Source: Limnomonas spitsbergensis
Taxonomy: Eukaryota; Chlorophyta; Chlorophyceae; Chlamydomonadales
Assembly (NCBI GenBank): GCA_037349105.1
Contig: JAYJMM010000041.1
Coordinates: 8,244,501-8,308,500 of the forward strand
Length of the DNA: 64,000 bases
Direction: 5' to 3'
Position numbers and translations under genes: made by a program. The notes beneath the pieces were generated by a model that saw only the letters and a program-made list of their open reading frames with translations, searched no databases and was not told where the DNA came from. Shown piece by piece: positions 1 to 10,992 of the stretch. Every line of letters begins with the position of its first letter. The first letter of the stretch is position 1.

Positions 1-252
1 GCGGCAGATGCAAGAAGATACGAGGCGCTAGCTCAGTCGGCAGCTTCGGCGCCCATTGAAGTACTTGTGTTTTCACAAGAAGAGGATGGTGGGGCGCAAG
101 CTAGAGGCCTGGAGAAACCCAAGAGGCAGAGAGACGCAGCTGACATGGAGACAGACGCCGTAGCAGCATCAGGCAGCAGAAAGAAGAAGGGTGTTAAGGT
201 CAAAGGCATGCAGAAAAAGAGGCATAACAACAAGAAGTCGTCGGCTCTCTGG
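1..252 (+). CDS. Lysine-rich nuclear-type protein, 3' coding part
   Basis: The window opens inside an exon that reads without a stop from base 1 and ends at a good donor (GTAAGT at 253) straight after a Ser-Ala-Leu-Trp. The 84 residues are charged: an Ala/Glu-rich start, then a METD acidic patch, then a strongly basic end (SRKKKGVKVK, MQKKRHNNKK) that looks like a nuclear or nucleolar localisation signal. A METD patch followed by a basic tail ending in Trp recalls the small LLPH/DUF2423 ribosome-biogenesis family, but this is a weak resemblance. The start lies upstream of the window and the following exon, if any, was not identified. If the donor is not used, the frame runs 17 codons further to a stop at about 304. 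Confidence 0.45.
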
Positions 253-2035
253 GTAAGTAGACTGGTGAACTCTCATGCATCTCCGTGCGCTGCATGGAGA
301 ATTTGAGACGGGGACTGCGGGCATGGGCATGGGACTGGTTTCACTAGTTGGCCCTTGCTACCATAACATCAAAACCTGATCACAAACGTGGCCTCGCCCT
401 GCCACTGCTACTGCAGGTCAGCAATTTTCACAAGAGCAAGAAGGGAAAGGAAGGCTTTCAATAGGAGATGGCTCTTGTTTGCTACGGTCATAGACATTAG
501 ACAATCTAGAATGTTTGCCCCATGTCTCAAACCATGTGAGCTTGCTGAAACTTTTTCCATTTGAGTAGACGTACCGAGGGAGGTGCCTGCTTGTTTCACG
601 CATGCCTTAACCCGCATGGGCTTCAACGTCCTATGCTACTTCACCCAAACGCGTTCCCACATGTACCAGTGTGCTGCTTGTATTATTATTTTGTTTACCT
701 CGGTGTGATCTTGTACTGTAAGACATGGTGACAAGCACGTCAGGCCATTTGCTTAGTTGCGGTGGTACGTTAGGATGACCAGTTGAGCAAGCAAATGATA
801 ACGTAGTGAAACATGGAGTGAGTCAAGGTAGTTCGTTCCAGCCTGGCATGTGGGTGCTCAACGGTCCAGTGTGCAGCAATAAGAATCTTGGTGGAGCATG
901 TGCGCATTCACACCATTGGCATGAGGGTGGGTGGGCATCCATGGACTGGGGACTTTTCATCAGGATAAATGTCGTACCATAAAACCGTAAATGCCCCAAT
1001 CTGGTGCACTTCGACAGGCGCCCACGCAGCAGAGCTTTTTTAAGCAGGGCCCAGAGGTGTTACCGTCATTGACTTTAACAGGATGTCTTAGAGAATCGTC
1101 CTTTACTCACAATTAGGGTACTTGGACGTACAAAGGATAGCTGCTACAAAGGTATAGCAAGCTGGAAAGGAACTACACACCGTACAGTTAGCAAGACAGC
1201 GGCTGATCAGGCCTGCTGCGACTGGTACTTCACTCGTTCTAGCCGGGGCCAAAGGGGCACACTAGGACGTTGCTGAACTCCCCTCCCTAAAAGGAAGCCG
1301 TAGCGGCGGACTCTGTTCTCTGTAAAACAGGCCGCGGGTGAGCAGTTCATGGTTTTAAGGTGCGACATTTACCCTGATGAAAACTCCCAGTCCATGGGTG
1401 CCCTAATGAAAACTTTCCGTTCCATGGCCTTACACCACCTGCGGTTTTAAGTATTCTGAGTGGTCTAACCTGCCTAGACCTGGCGGCTGTGCAGGCTGTG
1501 AGTCGAAACGATGTCGAGTAGTTGCAAGATGCCAGCGCCGGCAGATCAGGGTCTTCGGGCGGGTGCTGGAGGCTCGGGGCTGCCATTTCTCTACTAGATT
1601 CTGCTAATGCTATCCCTGCAGTTTAGGCTAGATTTGACTTATTTGCAGGTACTGGCTGATTGGTATCGGAGCCTCTGGGTGCCCGTGGAGACCGGTGCTC
1701 GTTACACATAGAAGCCTGTCCTTTTGAAGGGACAGAGGTAAAGGACTGATGGCACTTCTGGGGACACAAGGTCCAGACAGGCCCCTCATTAGACTAGGAC
1801 GGGAGCTCCGCTCAGCCCTCAAAGACGGGCAGCTGCTACTTAAACTACACTTCGGAGACTATGAGACGGAGACACCGTGAAATACGGTTCTGGCACGTTT
1901 ACGGGAATATAGCGTGACATAAAGAATGATCCCACATCCACCCATGGGCACCAGTCTTATAGGATTACTGATTACAGACCAACCCCAATTGTGCGAATAA
2001 TATGACAGTGCCACGTTGGATTGTAACATGGTTAT
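253..2035. other. Spacer without a recognised gene
   Basis: No exon with convincing splice sites was found on either strand. The stretch holds the inverted-repeat structure at 931-1403 and otherwise looks like ordinary spacer, perhaps with an intron and 3' UTR of the first gene at its left end and the 3' UTR of the Mpv17-family gene at its right end. Confidence 0.5.
931..1403. repeat. Inverted-repeat (foldback/MITE-like) element enclosing a SINE fragment
   Basis: About 50 bases at 936-985 recur as an imperfect reverse complement at 1349-1397; both arms contain CCATGGACTGG and CATCAGG..AATGTCG motifs or their complements. The right arm is followed by a second, shorter half copy (AATGAAAAC..CCATGG). 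Between the arms, 1015-1062 matches on the minus strand the tRNA-like SINE core seen at 8239, 8679 and 41197 (a CTCTGGGCCC..GCGTGGGCGC pattern). This suggests a foldback or MITE-like element with a nested SINE. No target-site duplication was identified. Confidence 0.5.
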
Positions 2036-4122
2036 TTAAACGGCTATAACAGGCACTGTCTTGTGACTTTGATACGACATATAGACGTTCCAGATAAGGG
2101 CAGTCATGTTCACCGCGAGGATCTGAGTAGACACACGACACGTGTTAGAGATCAGGGGGTTGAAAGCAATATGTCGATTAGGGTTTAAAGCAATATTTCG
2201 AAAGGATAAGAGCAGAAGCCATGAGAAGGTCAGACATCATGCAAAGCTATCATATATGATTTTGTAAATAAAGCATTGTTTGGACATGTAACAAACTCTT
2301 CATCATTACTAACCAGAAAACTACACGGCAAACATCAAAGAAACGCAATATGCTAATGACCAGGGGCAAGAACTGTTTGTGAAAGTCACCTACCCGGAGA
2401 TTGGGCGGCACAAACATGAAGTTGACGAACTGTGCAGGGACCCACAACAACCAGCCAACCTGGACGGCTGGGACCCAGTCATTTTTCAACTTGGTGGACA
2501 CCTTGCTTGGCAGATCATGCGTTCCCTGTGGACAGGTGAGCAGGTGGCACCAATGTTTATTTTAGTGCTAGCCAGACCACCTTTGGCAGGCGGCTGTGCG
2601 GCCACTGCTGGGCCATTGGGCTCGAAAGCTTGACCTTCATATTGCCAGTGGCCCAAGCTACAGGGCCTGCTTTAGCAGGCCACTCAGGCGGAAGGCTGGG
2701 GCGTTGATTAAGTGTAACTAGAGCACCCCTACAAACTGGTAGGCACATCATCGCAAGTAATATCTTGATCTTGTATCCTCAGGCATCGATGGGATTTATG
2801 CCAGCAACAAAAATTGAGGTGTCAAACCAGCAAACTTGCAAGTATGGATACCTGCCTCGGTATTCCTCATTTCTTCCAGAATGAACTGGAACACAATAAC
2901 TTGATTCTGAGATATGGAAGTGTGTTCCCAAGATCAGCATGCGCTTACCTCCATTGTGAACGTGATGACGGACATGAAGGCAGCGATGAAGGTGGGGGCA
3001 AACAGCAACTGGTCCAGGGCCAAGGAACCCAAAATGCTCAACATCCCACTGCCAGGGACAAGGGCTCCCAAAATGTTGTACCTGCATCCAGCAAAAATAC
3101 AGGCTGTCATGATGGCAACATGATACAGAAGGCTATGACAGGGCACGAGTCGCAACCAATGTTGGTGCACTAGACTTCCTTTGTAGTACTGTTGTGCCGC
3201 CACCACATGGCCGCATGGGAACAAACTGACCAGCCTACGGCCAGTGGCCCCAGCAAAGGAGCTTGCTGAACCAATCCCTGACGGCCTTAGGCCGGATTGC
3301 AGCTGAAGTGTAGCTGAAGCATATCAAATGACAGTGGTCTAAACGACCCATATCCAGCCAGCTATATGCATGTTTCACTCACCAGTAAAACAGGACCGGC
3401 CCGACGAATGCCAGCCCAATAGCTGTGAAAATGGCTGTGCGCTTCAAGTCTAAATCTACCTTCTCAAGCACCAGCTGGCAGAACACATCTCCTGGAGCAA
3501 GGAGGCTGCCAGGCTCAGACGCAGCTCAGAAAACGTTTTATGTTCTGTACACTTTACACCAGAAAGAACTTCAAATTCATTTGCAAGGAGGACAGTTTTG
3601 CGAGCTGTATCACGAAGTCCTCCTCTCACCCAGGCCATTCAGCACACCACACGTCACCGCTCGTGTGAGCAGAGGCGCTGACTCCAGCAGCTGCATGTAC
3701 TTCGACCACAACCCAGAGATGCCAGAGGAACTCCCTGCAGGGTGGGTCGCATGGGCATGAGTAATGAAAACATTCCCCTGGGGCCTGCAAGCAAGCCACT
3801 TGATTTGCATACACAGTTGCTTGGACAAGCGTGGGAGCCAAGTTCTACTTCCAGTGCACACGAGCGCCCTCATGCAAGGCTGGGAACGCCACCTTCATAT
3901 GCAAAGAAATCTAGCTCTCTAGCGACACGCACCTCCAGCACCTTCGCCTCCAGATGCGCACAGCCGCATGCTACCTCTGCCAGAGCCACCCCCAGTGCCT
4001 CCGGCAAGTGGGTTGAGCAGGTGCAAGGAAGAGCCTGTCCTGCGCATGGCGAGGTTCAGGACTTGCCCCGCCCTTCTTGCATGGCCTGCCAAGGCCAAAA
4101 AGTTAGCTGTTGATGTACGCAT
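2036..4122 (-). CDS. Mpv17/PMP22 family membrane protein
   Basis: Six exons close in phase: 3933-4122, 3630-3734, 3383-3491, 2949-3081, 2394-2525 and 2036-2122 (minus strand), giving 251 residues, near the usual family length plus a presequence. Residues 1-63 are rich in Arg, Gly and Ser and acid-poor at the start, as in an organelle transit peptide. Family landmarks appear in order: LWSKYMQLLESAPLLTRAVT with GVLNGLGDVFCQ, RTAIFTAIGLAFVGPVLFYW, the DQLLFAPTF segment, the signature WVPAQFVNFMFVPPNLR, and the end ILAVNMTALIWNVYMSYQSH. The predicted protein has about four hydrophobic spans. Family members sit in mitochondrial, peroxisomal or plastid membranes; Mpv17 is linked to mitochondrial DNA maintenance and is thought to form a channel. 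The organelle here is inferred. Two dispersed repeats lie in its introns. Confidence 0.9.
2555..2712 (-). repeat. Dispersed repeat family A, near full-length copy in Mpv17-family intron
   Basis: In reverse complement the copy holds TTGGGCCACTGGCAATATGA, CCCAGCAGTGGCCGC and CAAAGGTGGTCTGGCTAGCA, ending CTAAAATAAAC. It is in the same orientation as the gene. Confidence 0.65.
3185..3335 (-). repeat. Dispersed repeat family A, 5' portion in Mpv17-family intron
   Basis: In reverse complement it begins CTTCAGCTACACTTCAGCTG and reaches GGGGCCACTGGCCGTAGGCT and CCATGTGGTGGCGGCAC. It supplies the 5' part of the family that is lost from several other copies. Confidence 0.6.
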
Positions 4123-4526
4123 TATACCAACATTTTAGTACGCTCTGATTCACCTCCACTAACATGACGGAGCTGAGGCAGGGCAGAGATCAAGCCAGAT
4201 TTCATGACCTTTGGCGCAGAAAGTCCCAGACTCATCACATTCATTATGTACAAATAAAATTCACTCACGGCGCTACTAAAGGCTGCAAAGACTTCTGTAC
4301 TAGTTGTGCGAGAATTTCCTTAAATTCCTTTCTAATTACATCACAATTCTCAAAGCGGCACAATATGCCATCTCACACATTCCACACATTTTCACTCGAC
4401 GATGTGAGCGGGCAAAGCGGGCTGATAGTAGGATCAAGCTGTCATCTATTCTGTCCCCAGGGTCACTGTCCTATATCGGATTCCCCTATACTGCCGTTTC
4501 TGAGTTAAAATCGGAATATTTACAGG
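4123..4526. promoter_or_regulatory. Divergent promoter region between Mpv17-family and carrier genes
   Basis: These 404 bases separate the start codons of two divergently read genes, so they must hold both 5' UTRs and probably both core promoters. I see no confident TATA box or named motif; there are AT-rich patches near 4250-4390. The regulatory role is inferred from position. Confidence 0.5.
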
Positions 4527-7246
4527 ATGTCTCCACCATCCACTGGCAAGCCGCTTCCGTTCCCAAACCTATTTTTTGCCTCGGCGGTCGCAGCATGCAC
4601 AGCCGAGGTATTACCTCAAGGCCGGCCTGCGCCGTAGGCCTCCCTGTGACGATGAGGCACACCTGATAGTAACCCCTCCGAGCTTGCTCATGTTGCAGAT
4701 CCTAACACTGCCACTAGACACTGCCAAGGTCCGCCTGCAAGTGCAAACAGAGGGCAACAAGTACAAGTGCGTTTGTTGCTGCCATGTACGGCTCCTCATG
4801 GCCCAGCTCATTGAGTGCCCCTCTCATGCAGGGGCCTGCTGGGCACCATGACCACCATTGCCAAGGAAGAAGGAGCCGCGTCTTTGTGGAAGGGGCTGGA
4901 GCCAGGTGGGCACCACACCTTGCATCGACCCTCAGATGGTTTCAAAGCGGCGGGAGGGGAGCGAGCGTCAAGGGATTCATGTCAAAGCAGAGGGCCCTCA
5001 AGCACCCCATGGCTGTTTCCTCGTCTGATGTGACAGCAGACCCCTACATTTATGCACCTGCGCTTGTCAGTCCCAGCAACACCATACCTATATGCCTCTG
5101 AAGCTCGCACATGCTCGTTCAGGTATGCATCGACAGTGCTTGTTTGGAGGACTGCGCATCGGCCTCTACGAGCCTGTGAGTAGTGGGGCATTTGATCCAC
5201 TCCCCTGCTACACCCCTACATCCATGCAGGCTTGCACCGCCAGTGCATCAACGGTGGCCTCCGTATTGGATTATACGAGCCTGTAAGTGCTGATGTGTCT
5301 CCATGTGAACACCAGTCGCCAGAACCCTGCCCTATATCGGCTTGAGGGGAATTCAAATTTAGCTGTCCCCTCCCTACAGGTGCGTAACTTATATGTCGGC
5401 AAGGATCACAAGGGAGACGCGCCTCTCCACTTAAAGATCGCAGCCGGCCTCACCACGGGGGCCCTGGGCATCATGGTCGCATCACCCACGGATCTTGTGA
5501 AGGTGAGAGGAGAGGGGACAAGTGAGCAGCAACGAAGCAGGCTGCCCGGCATGGATGGGAGATTTTATACTTTGCCTGTATAACAATAGCCAGGCCTGAG
5601 GGCCCTCATGCCTGTGTCACTTCACTACAATCCCAGTGTCTGTGCATCCGACCTGTTGTGGCTGCCGGGACTGCTGCTTGCATGTTGCATGCACTTGACA
5701 TCTCGTCCTAGTGTGGTCCCAGGCTGCTGTACCGCCATTTCTTTTTTAAACGATGAGAGTGAAGAAACTAACTACTGGGACAGATGGATGTGGGGGACAG
5801 CAGGCTTGACAAGACACAAAAGCCAACGAAAATTGTCTTGGAAGCGAAGGTAGACAAGGCTGATAAGTGTGCCCAAGGCACCACGCCACCACAACATGAT
5901 GCAAAAGAAATAAAAGAAAAGCAAAGAAAGGGCTGAAAGATGACGCCCACTGGCCTCTGCACTGCCTTCCATGCATTCCACCCTGCAGGTGCGCATGCAG
6001 TCTGAGGGAAAGCTCCCTGCGGGGGTCCCGAGGAAGTACCCCTCAGCCATGGGCGCATACAGCATCATTGCCAAGTAAGTGGATGGTTGCGAAGTGGAGA
6101 GAGGGGAGCGGGTGCAGGTGGGTTATGTGAAAGGAGGTGGAAGGCGAGCGAGTATTTGAGGGGGGTGTCAAACGAGGTAGAGAGGAGGAGATGTGCGAGG
6201 ATATTGTCTAGGCTGAGGAGGGGAGCAGGTTAAGGTATGTTTGACCTGCCCCTCTCGCCTCTTGTTATCTTGTTGTTGCTCCTTGCCTGCTTGAATGTTT
6301 CATTCCCATCCACAGAGAGGAGGGCATCATGGGGTTGTGGAAGGGTCTGGCGCCCAACGTCGCCAGGAATGCCATCATCAACGCCGCCGAGCTGGCCAGT
6401 TACGATCAGGTCAAGGAGTCACTTCTGGCCACAGGGGTATTCAAAGACAACGTCGTGACACACATTCTGTCGGGCCTTGGAGCAGGATTCTTCGCCGTCT
6501 GCTTAGGCTCACCAGTCGATGTTGTGAAATCAAGAGTGATGGGTGAGATAGTGGACGAGGGATTGGGGGAAGGGAGAATAGGCTTTAGATGGTACGATGT
6601 CATAACAGAATAGGCGATATTGAGATTGGGGGAGGTCCTCTGGCAGAGACAATGTCAGTGTTTCGATTCTCTGATCTTGAAATTGAGGCTTTGAGGGCCT
6701 TGCCTTGTCATGCCCATACCTATTTTTATATTGTCGCCGTTTGATTGTTGGCAATTACCCACGTGATTCCATTGGTCGTTTTTTTACTTATGGTTGTTGT
6801 TATGCCCAGGTGATAAGGTTGGACGCTTCAACGGTGTCATTGACTGCTTTGTGAAGACTGCGAGGGAAGAGGGCATCGGTGCTTTCTACAAAGGTGAGTG
6901 GACTGCCAGCGTGCCCAACATCTTGAACAATACTTGTTGCGCTGGGTATATCAAGCCTTCCCGCCTGAACCTTACCCCTCTGTGTGTGCAGGTTTTGTTC
7001 CTAACTTCGGACGTCTGGGTAGCTGGAACGTGGCCATGTTCTTGACTTTGGAGCAGGCAAGAAGATCCGCTATATTCTGGTGCAAGCACATTTCCACTGA
7101 TTTCAAATTCCTGTGGGGGCTTATATCGAAGGTGTTGTCATGCTGGCGACACAAACAGTTTTAGATGCTGAATGCGGATTTGATCCCTGATTTACTTCCC
7201 TCTCCTCCTGCAGGTGAAGAAGCTTGTGGCTCCTAAAGACTATTGA
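4527..7246 (+). CDS. Mitochondrial carrier, uncoupling-protein type
   Basis: The exons are 4527-4607, 4699-4766, 4832-4905, then 5123-5175 or its duplicate 5230-5282, then 5380-5502, 5989-6074, 6316-6542, 6810-6893, 6992-7056 and 7214-7246, giving 297 residues. All three mitochondrial-carrier signatures are present: PLDTAKVR at residues 32-39, PTDLVKVR at about 128-135 and PVDVVKSR at about 228-235, each with the usual downstream EEG..W/FYKG element. The GLHRQC..GGLRIGLYEP stretch and the SEGKLP..PRKY loop are typical of plant uncoupling proteins, which carry H+ and anions, including dicarboxylates, across the inner membrane. The last intron is GC-AG (donor GCAAGA at 7057). Exon 4 is present twice, 54 bases apart, each 53 bases long, so including both would shift the frame. 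A related dicarboxylate carrier (DIC/PUMP4-5 type) is the alternative. Confidence 0.93.
5230..5282 (+). other. Duplicate of carrier exon 4 (alternative exon 4b)
   Basis: This block is flanked by AG and GTAAGT and is in the same phase as exon 4a (5123-5175). 4a encodes GMHRQCLFGGLRIGLYEP and 4b GLHRQCINGGLRIGLYEP, while many synonymous positions differ. Both are therefore under protein-level constraint or one is a divergent recent copy. The 54-base gap between them is very short for an intron, which would favour use of only one. Confidence 0.8.
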
Positions 7247-7794
7247 GCATCACTCTTCATCGTGTGCCATCTAGTCGCTACCGACTGACGGGTAGCGAGG
7301 CCAGGAGACCTGGGGCTCATTACCAGCACTTCGTTGCATACCAGTTTTTATACCGCTTTAATTTTCTCCATTCGCTTTCGGCCCTGGAATGATTGTGGGG
7401 GAATGCATTAGCCAATTGAAGACGTCAACCATTTACATAATTTGAACTTCAAGAAAATATGCATAAGTCGTGCTGACCTTGCCTTTCTACAACAGCTGGG
7501 CAGCTCAGGGTCGGGACATCCAGCTTACATGTTGACGTCTCAACCAGGCGTCTACCACATGCTTCTATTTTGGGGCATAAGTTTGGACAATATACAGGAA
7601 TTCTGTACCCAAGAGAGGTGAACACGAGCATCATCACGCAGACTATAGCATGGCATGAATGTTTGCTGCACGTGTTGGACATTCTTCCTGTGCATATGAA
7701 TAAATTATCAGCATTTTGAGTCGTTCAGAAAATTGTGCAGTGATGTTGGTTAGTTCATGCCTCAGTCGTTTGGTTTAGCGTAGGCATGACAATT
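7247..7794. other. 3' flank of carrier gene, no further gene seen
   Basis: This is probably the 3' UTR of the carrier followed by spacer. An AATAAA occurs near 7700. Open frames here are short and lack splice support. Confidence 0.4.
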
Positions 7795-9030
7795 AGTTTA
7801 TAACAATGCATACCCGCTGGGCCCTGCTGAACGCTCGGGCGCGTGGGGCGGGTTCGATCTCAGTCTCTCATCCTGCTACCAAGACAAGGTCAGAACGGTG
7901 CATACCCGATGGGTCTGCTTGTTGCTCGGCTGCGTGGGCTGGTAGGGAATGATTGGGCCCGGTTCCAATTTCCATGCACAGCCTGGGTCATGGTGCAGAC
8001 ATGCCATCCTCCCAAGTGAGGGGGCAGGAACATGGAACCCGGCGTTCTACTCGGGGGATCGTGTGGCGGGTTCGATCCCTTAACCTCTGGGTATACCTGC
8101 CACCAGCGATATACCAATGGACCATTTCCCCCCTACCGAGACAAGTAGTTATGCCGTAGGAGAGGGCTGATAACTGCACTCTGGACAGGGGTCAACTGGT
8201 CAAGCCATGGCAAAGTAAGTTACCGCTAATTCAGGAACGTTACACCTCTGGGCCCGCTCAAAGCTCGGCTGCGTGGGCGCCCAACTGTTCAGTAGGAAGA
8301 ATAGAAGAAACGAAAAGGAAGAGGGGGGAAAGGAACAAAAGAAAAGGCAAACAAGTCCCAAGTCCGACACCTGAGTTCCGCTAGAGACTAGCCCTCAACA
8401 AAGCCTACAAGAAAAAGGTCCACAAAAGCAAGCGTAGTACATTTGCTCTGTCACGGTACATTGCACTGTTTTTATCACTGCGCCAGTACAAACAACAAAC
8501 TTTCAATGCACGAACCCCTTTTCACGGGAATTAGTGCCCTTGACGGCACAGCCATCAGCAGCGTGATGCTGCTGACAGTCTGACACAAACTACTGCCAAC
8601 GGTGCTAGGCTGAAGGACACGGCCAGCATGTGGAGGATGCGCCGCATGTGTGCTTTCGGTGCCCTGGCGTGTCAATGACGTTACACCTCTGGGCCCGATC
8701 AAAGCTCGGCCGCGTGGGCGCCCATCTGTTCAGAAGGGAGTAAAGAAGGAACTGAAGGAAGAGAGGGGGAAAGGAATTAAAGGAGAGGCCGGGAAGGCAG
8801 AGAAGACCAAGTCCAACACCTGAGTTCCACTAGAGACTAGCCCTCAACAAAGCCTCTAAGAAAAGAAAATTCCAGAAAAGCAAGCGTATCCCACCCCTGC
8901 TTGGCCGCGAGGGCGCCCCACTATTCAGAAGGGAGAAGAGAAGAAACTAAAAAGGGGGCAAACAACTACAACAACAACAACAAAAGGAACAAAAGAGAAG
9001 GCCGGAAAGTGTCCTAGCGTGTAAGAAAGG
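7795..9030 (+). repeat. Cluster of tRNA-like, purine-tailed SINE copies
   Basis: Related copies lie at about 7805-7870, 7895-7950, 8055-8110, 8239-8436, 8679-8888 and 8893-9010. The best copies start with ACACCTCTGGGCCC, contain CTCGGCTGCGTGGGCGCCCA, then run into a long A/G-rich tail (GAAGAAAAGGAAGAGGGGGG type), and share a CACCTGAGTTCC..CTAGAGACTAGCCCTCAACAAAGCC 3' part with gaps. Two members carry GGTTCGATC, which fits the Pol III B-box consensus, suggesting a tRNA-derived SINE. Other copies sit at 1015-1062 (minus) and 41197-41330. No copy folds as an intact tRNA by eye. Confidence 0.6.
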
Positions 9031-10828
9031 CTGATGGCGCCTAGTAAATGACTGCGCAAGTACAGGAAACAAATAATGCAAGTATCAAAGACACCCTTTC
9101 ACTCCCCCCCCAGTCCGAAATAAGAGACGAAGGAGACACTTATAGAGGACTCAAAAAGGGTGAAATTCTTAAAAGACTACAGCTTAACCTTCATGAAGGG
9201 CTACGAATTTTACTTAGTTTAATCATAGAACTTTTGAGAAGCAAATCAGCTGAATAACAATATTTTTAACCTTGGTTCAAGGTCACTGCAGAAACAGATC
9301 AGCGCATTACTTATGAAAGCCTTGAGACTGTCTTTAGCCAAAAATAACCGTCGCAAGCTTAAGTCAAAACAAACGCTAAAAGCTAAACGCACAACAACCG
9401 TGCGTGGGATGCACACAAAATCTTCAAATTGACAGCAATTGTTAATGGCCTATGGTAACTAGAGTTCTAAATTGCAAAAGCCAATCAGTTCTAGTTGAGG
9501 AACCTTCCACAAATGAAACCAGCTCTGGAGAAATGTTTCAAGATTTGCCAAAAAATCCCAGGGCAGTGGCTGATGCTGTTTTCATCCAGCTCCGCAATTG
9601 GCGAGGACCTTGGACTGATTCCGAATGGGGCTGCGGTCCCTAGGCGCCGTTGCGCTGGGCCCTTAGTCTTCAAGGTAACATCCTCCACAGCCGATCTTGC
9701 GGGCGAAAGCAGCTACAGTAAGAAAGCTTTAATTTGGGTACATAATGCAGCAAGGTACTCAAAATAGCCAAATTCAATAGGAACATGCAAGTGTGAACCC
9801 ATTTAAAAGTGTGGACTAAAAACCAAACCTGTGTCACAGTACAATTAAATGATTTATACAATTAATTGATCTATACTCATAGGATAATGACTGACACAAG
9901 GTGTAAATCACAATCGAACAGAAGTTTAAATGATCAGATCATCATGATCATACAAGCGGCATGGGAAGCAAGTCATGGTTTAAAACTGTCCCATCTCTGG
10001 GTATCCCATCCTTGCGGCGGCACCGGTAGTCTGACCACACTGGGCCTGACATAATGACCCCAACAGGTGTGGCAGCAGAGTACAAGCAGTCCTTCATCAC
10101 CTAGCTGTCAGTAGAGGTAAGATCTAGACCGCAGTTTTAGAATAGAGCGGCGTATCACAATGCTAAACGACGAACATACCTTCTTCCAACCATAAATGGT
10201 TTCCAGGCGGGATCTATGATTTTTGCCGTAATTAAGCCATAATTTCACTGACTAGGTAATTTTAGCACATGGCAGTGGCAGTTTTCCCACCGCATTTGGA
10301 ATCATCACTGAGTCTCGAGGTCAGAGTGGCGAGCATGACTCAAATAAGCACCATTACCCGTATGTACAGTTACACAGTACACATATCACTCCAAGGCAGG
10401 TCCATATCTAATTTATTTTTATATCTAGCGTTTTATGTAGGTACCGCAGTTACGCACTTTTCACCGGCCGAAAATGGTGCTTAACACTACTACATATATC
10501 AACTCAGCAACTAATGTTTGAGCTGTATGCAAGATCAAGTCAGCACAAAGCAATAGGACATGAGGAAAAAGAGGACAGCACATTAAACGAACGGGTTGCC
10601 TATCCCTTGCCCCCATTCTCAGTGGTACCGGAATCAAGGTTAATTTATGATGGTTGGGTGCAGCAATAATTTTGGGTGCAACAGCAATTTTGGGTGCAAC
10701 AGTGCAATAAATTGCACCCTCCACCCTTTGCATTAATGTCAACACCATCTTCCTCATTAACAGGTTTGAATGTCTGCCTCAGACAATTCTGCAGTTCTGC
10801 CTGAGCTGCATGAAAATCTGACTGAGAT
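9031..10828. other. AT-rich spacer, no supported gene
   Basis: The base composition falls relative to the neighbouring genes. A 69-codon open frame at 9048-9257 has a protein-like, Leu-rich end (LKKGEILKRL..IELLRSKSAE), but it has no recognised relative and no splice context, so I do not call it a gene. A block at 9490-9690 is open on both strands without family resemblance. A small repeat of TTTTGGGTGCAAC lies at 10660-10725. Confidence 0.4.
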
Positions 10829-10992
10829 ATGGAACTCCCACCAGGGGGCCCTGTAGCCTTGCTGGAACCCCCACCAGGGAGCCATGTAGCCGTGCTGGAA
10901 CCCCCACCTAGGGGCCCTGTAGCCATGCTGGAACCCCCACCAGGGGGCCCTATAGCCGTGCTGGAACCCCCACATGGGGGCCCTGTAGCCAT
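10829..10992. repeat. 33-base minisatellite, five copies
   Basis: Five units of 33 bases carry the core GGGGGCCCTGTAGCC..GCTGGAACCCCCACC. Because 33 is a multiple of three, frames stay open: the plus strand would read PPGGPVALLEP-like units and the minus strand GGGSSTATG-like units. The open frame at 10829-11146 is best explained by the repeat. Confidence 0.75.

Noticed and set aside
7805..8110. tRNA gene candidates with GGTTCGATC
   Set aside because: No A box, acceptor stem or anticodon arm could be folded; they fit SINE remnants better.
9048..9257. 69-codon plus-strand ORF with a Leu-rich end
   Set aside because: No homologue recognised, no splice or promoter context, and it lies next to SINE debris; kept only as a note.
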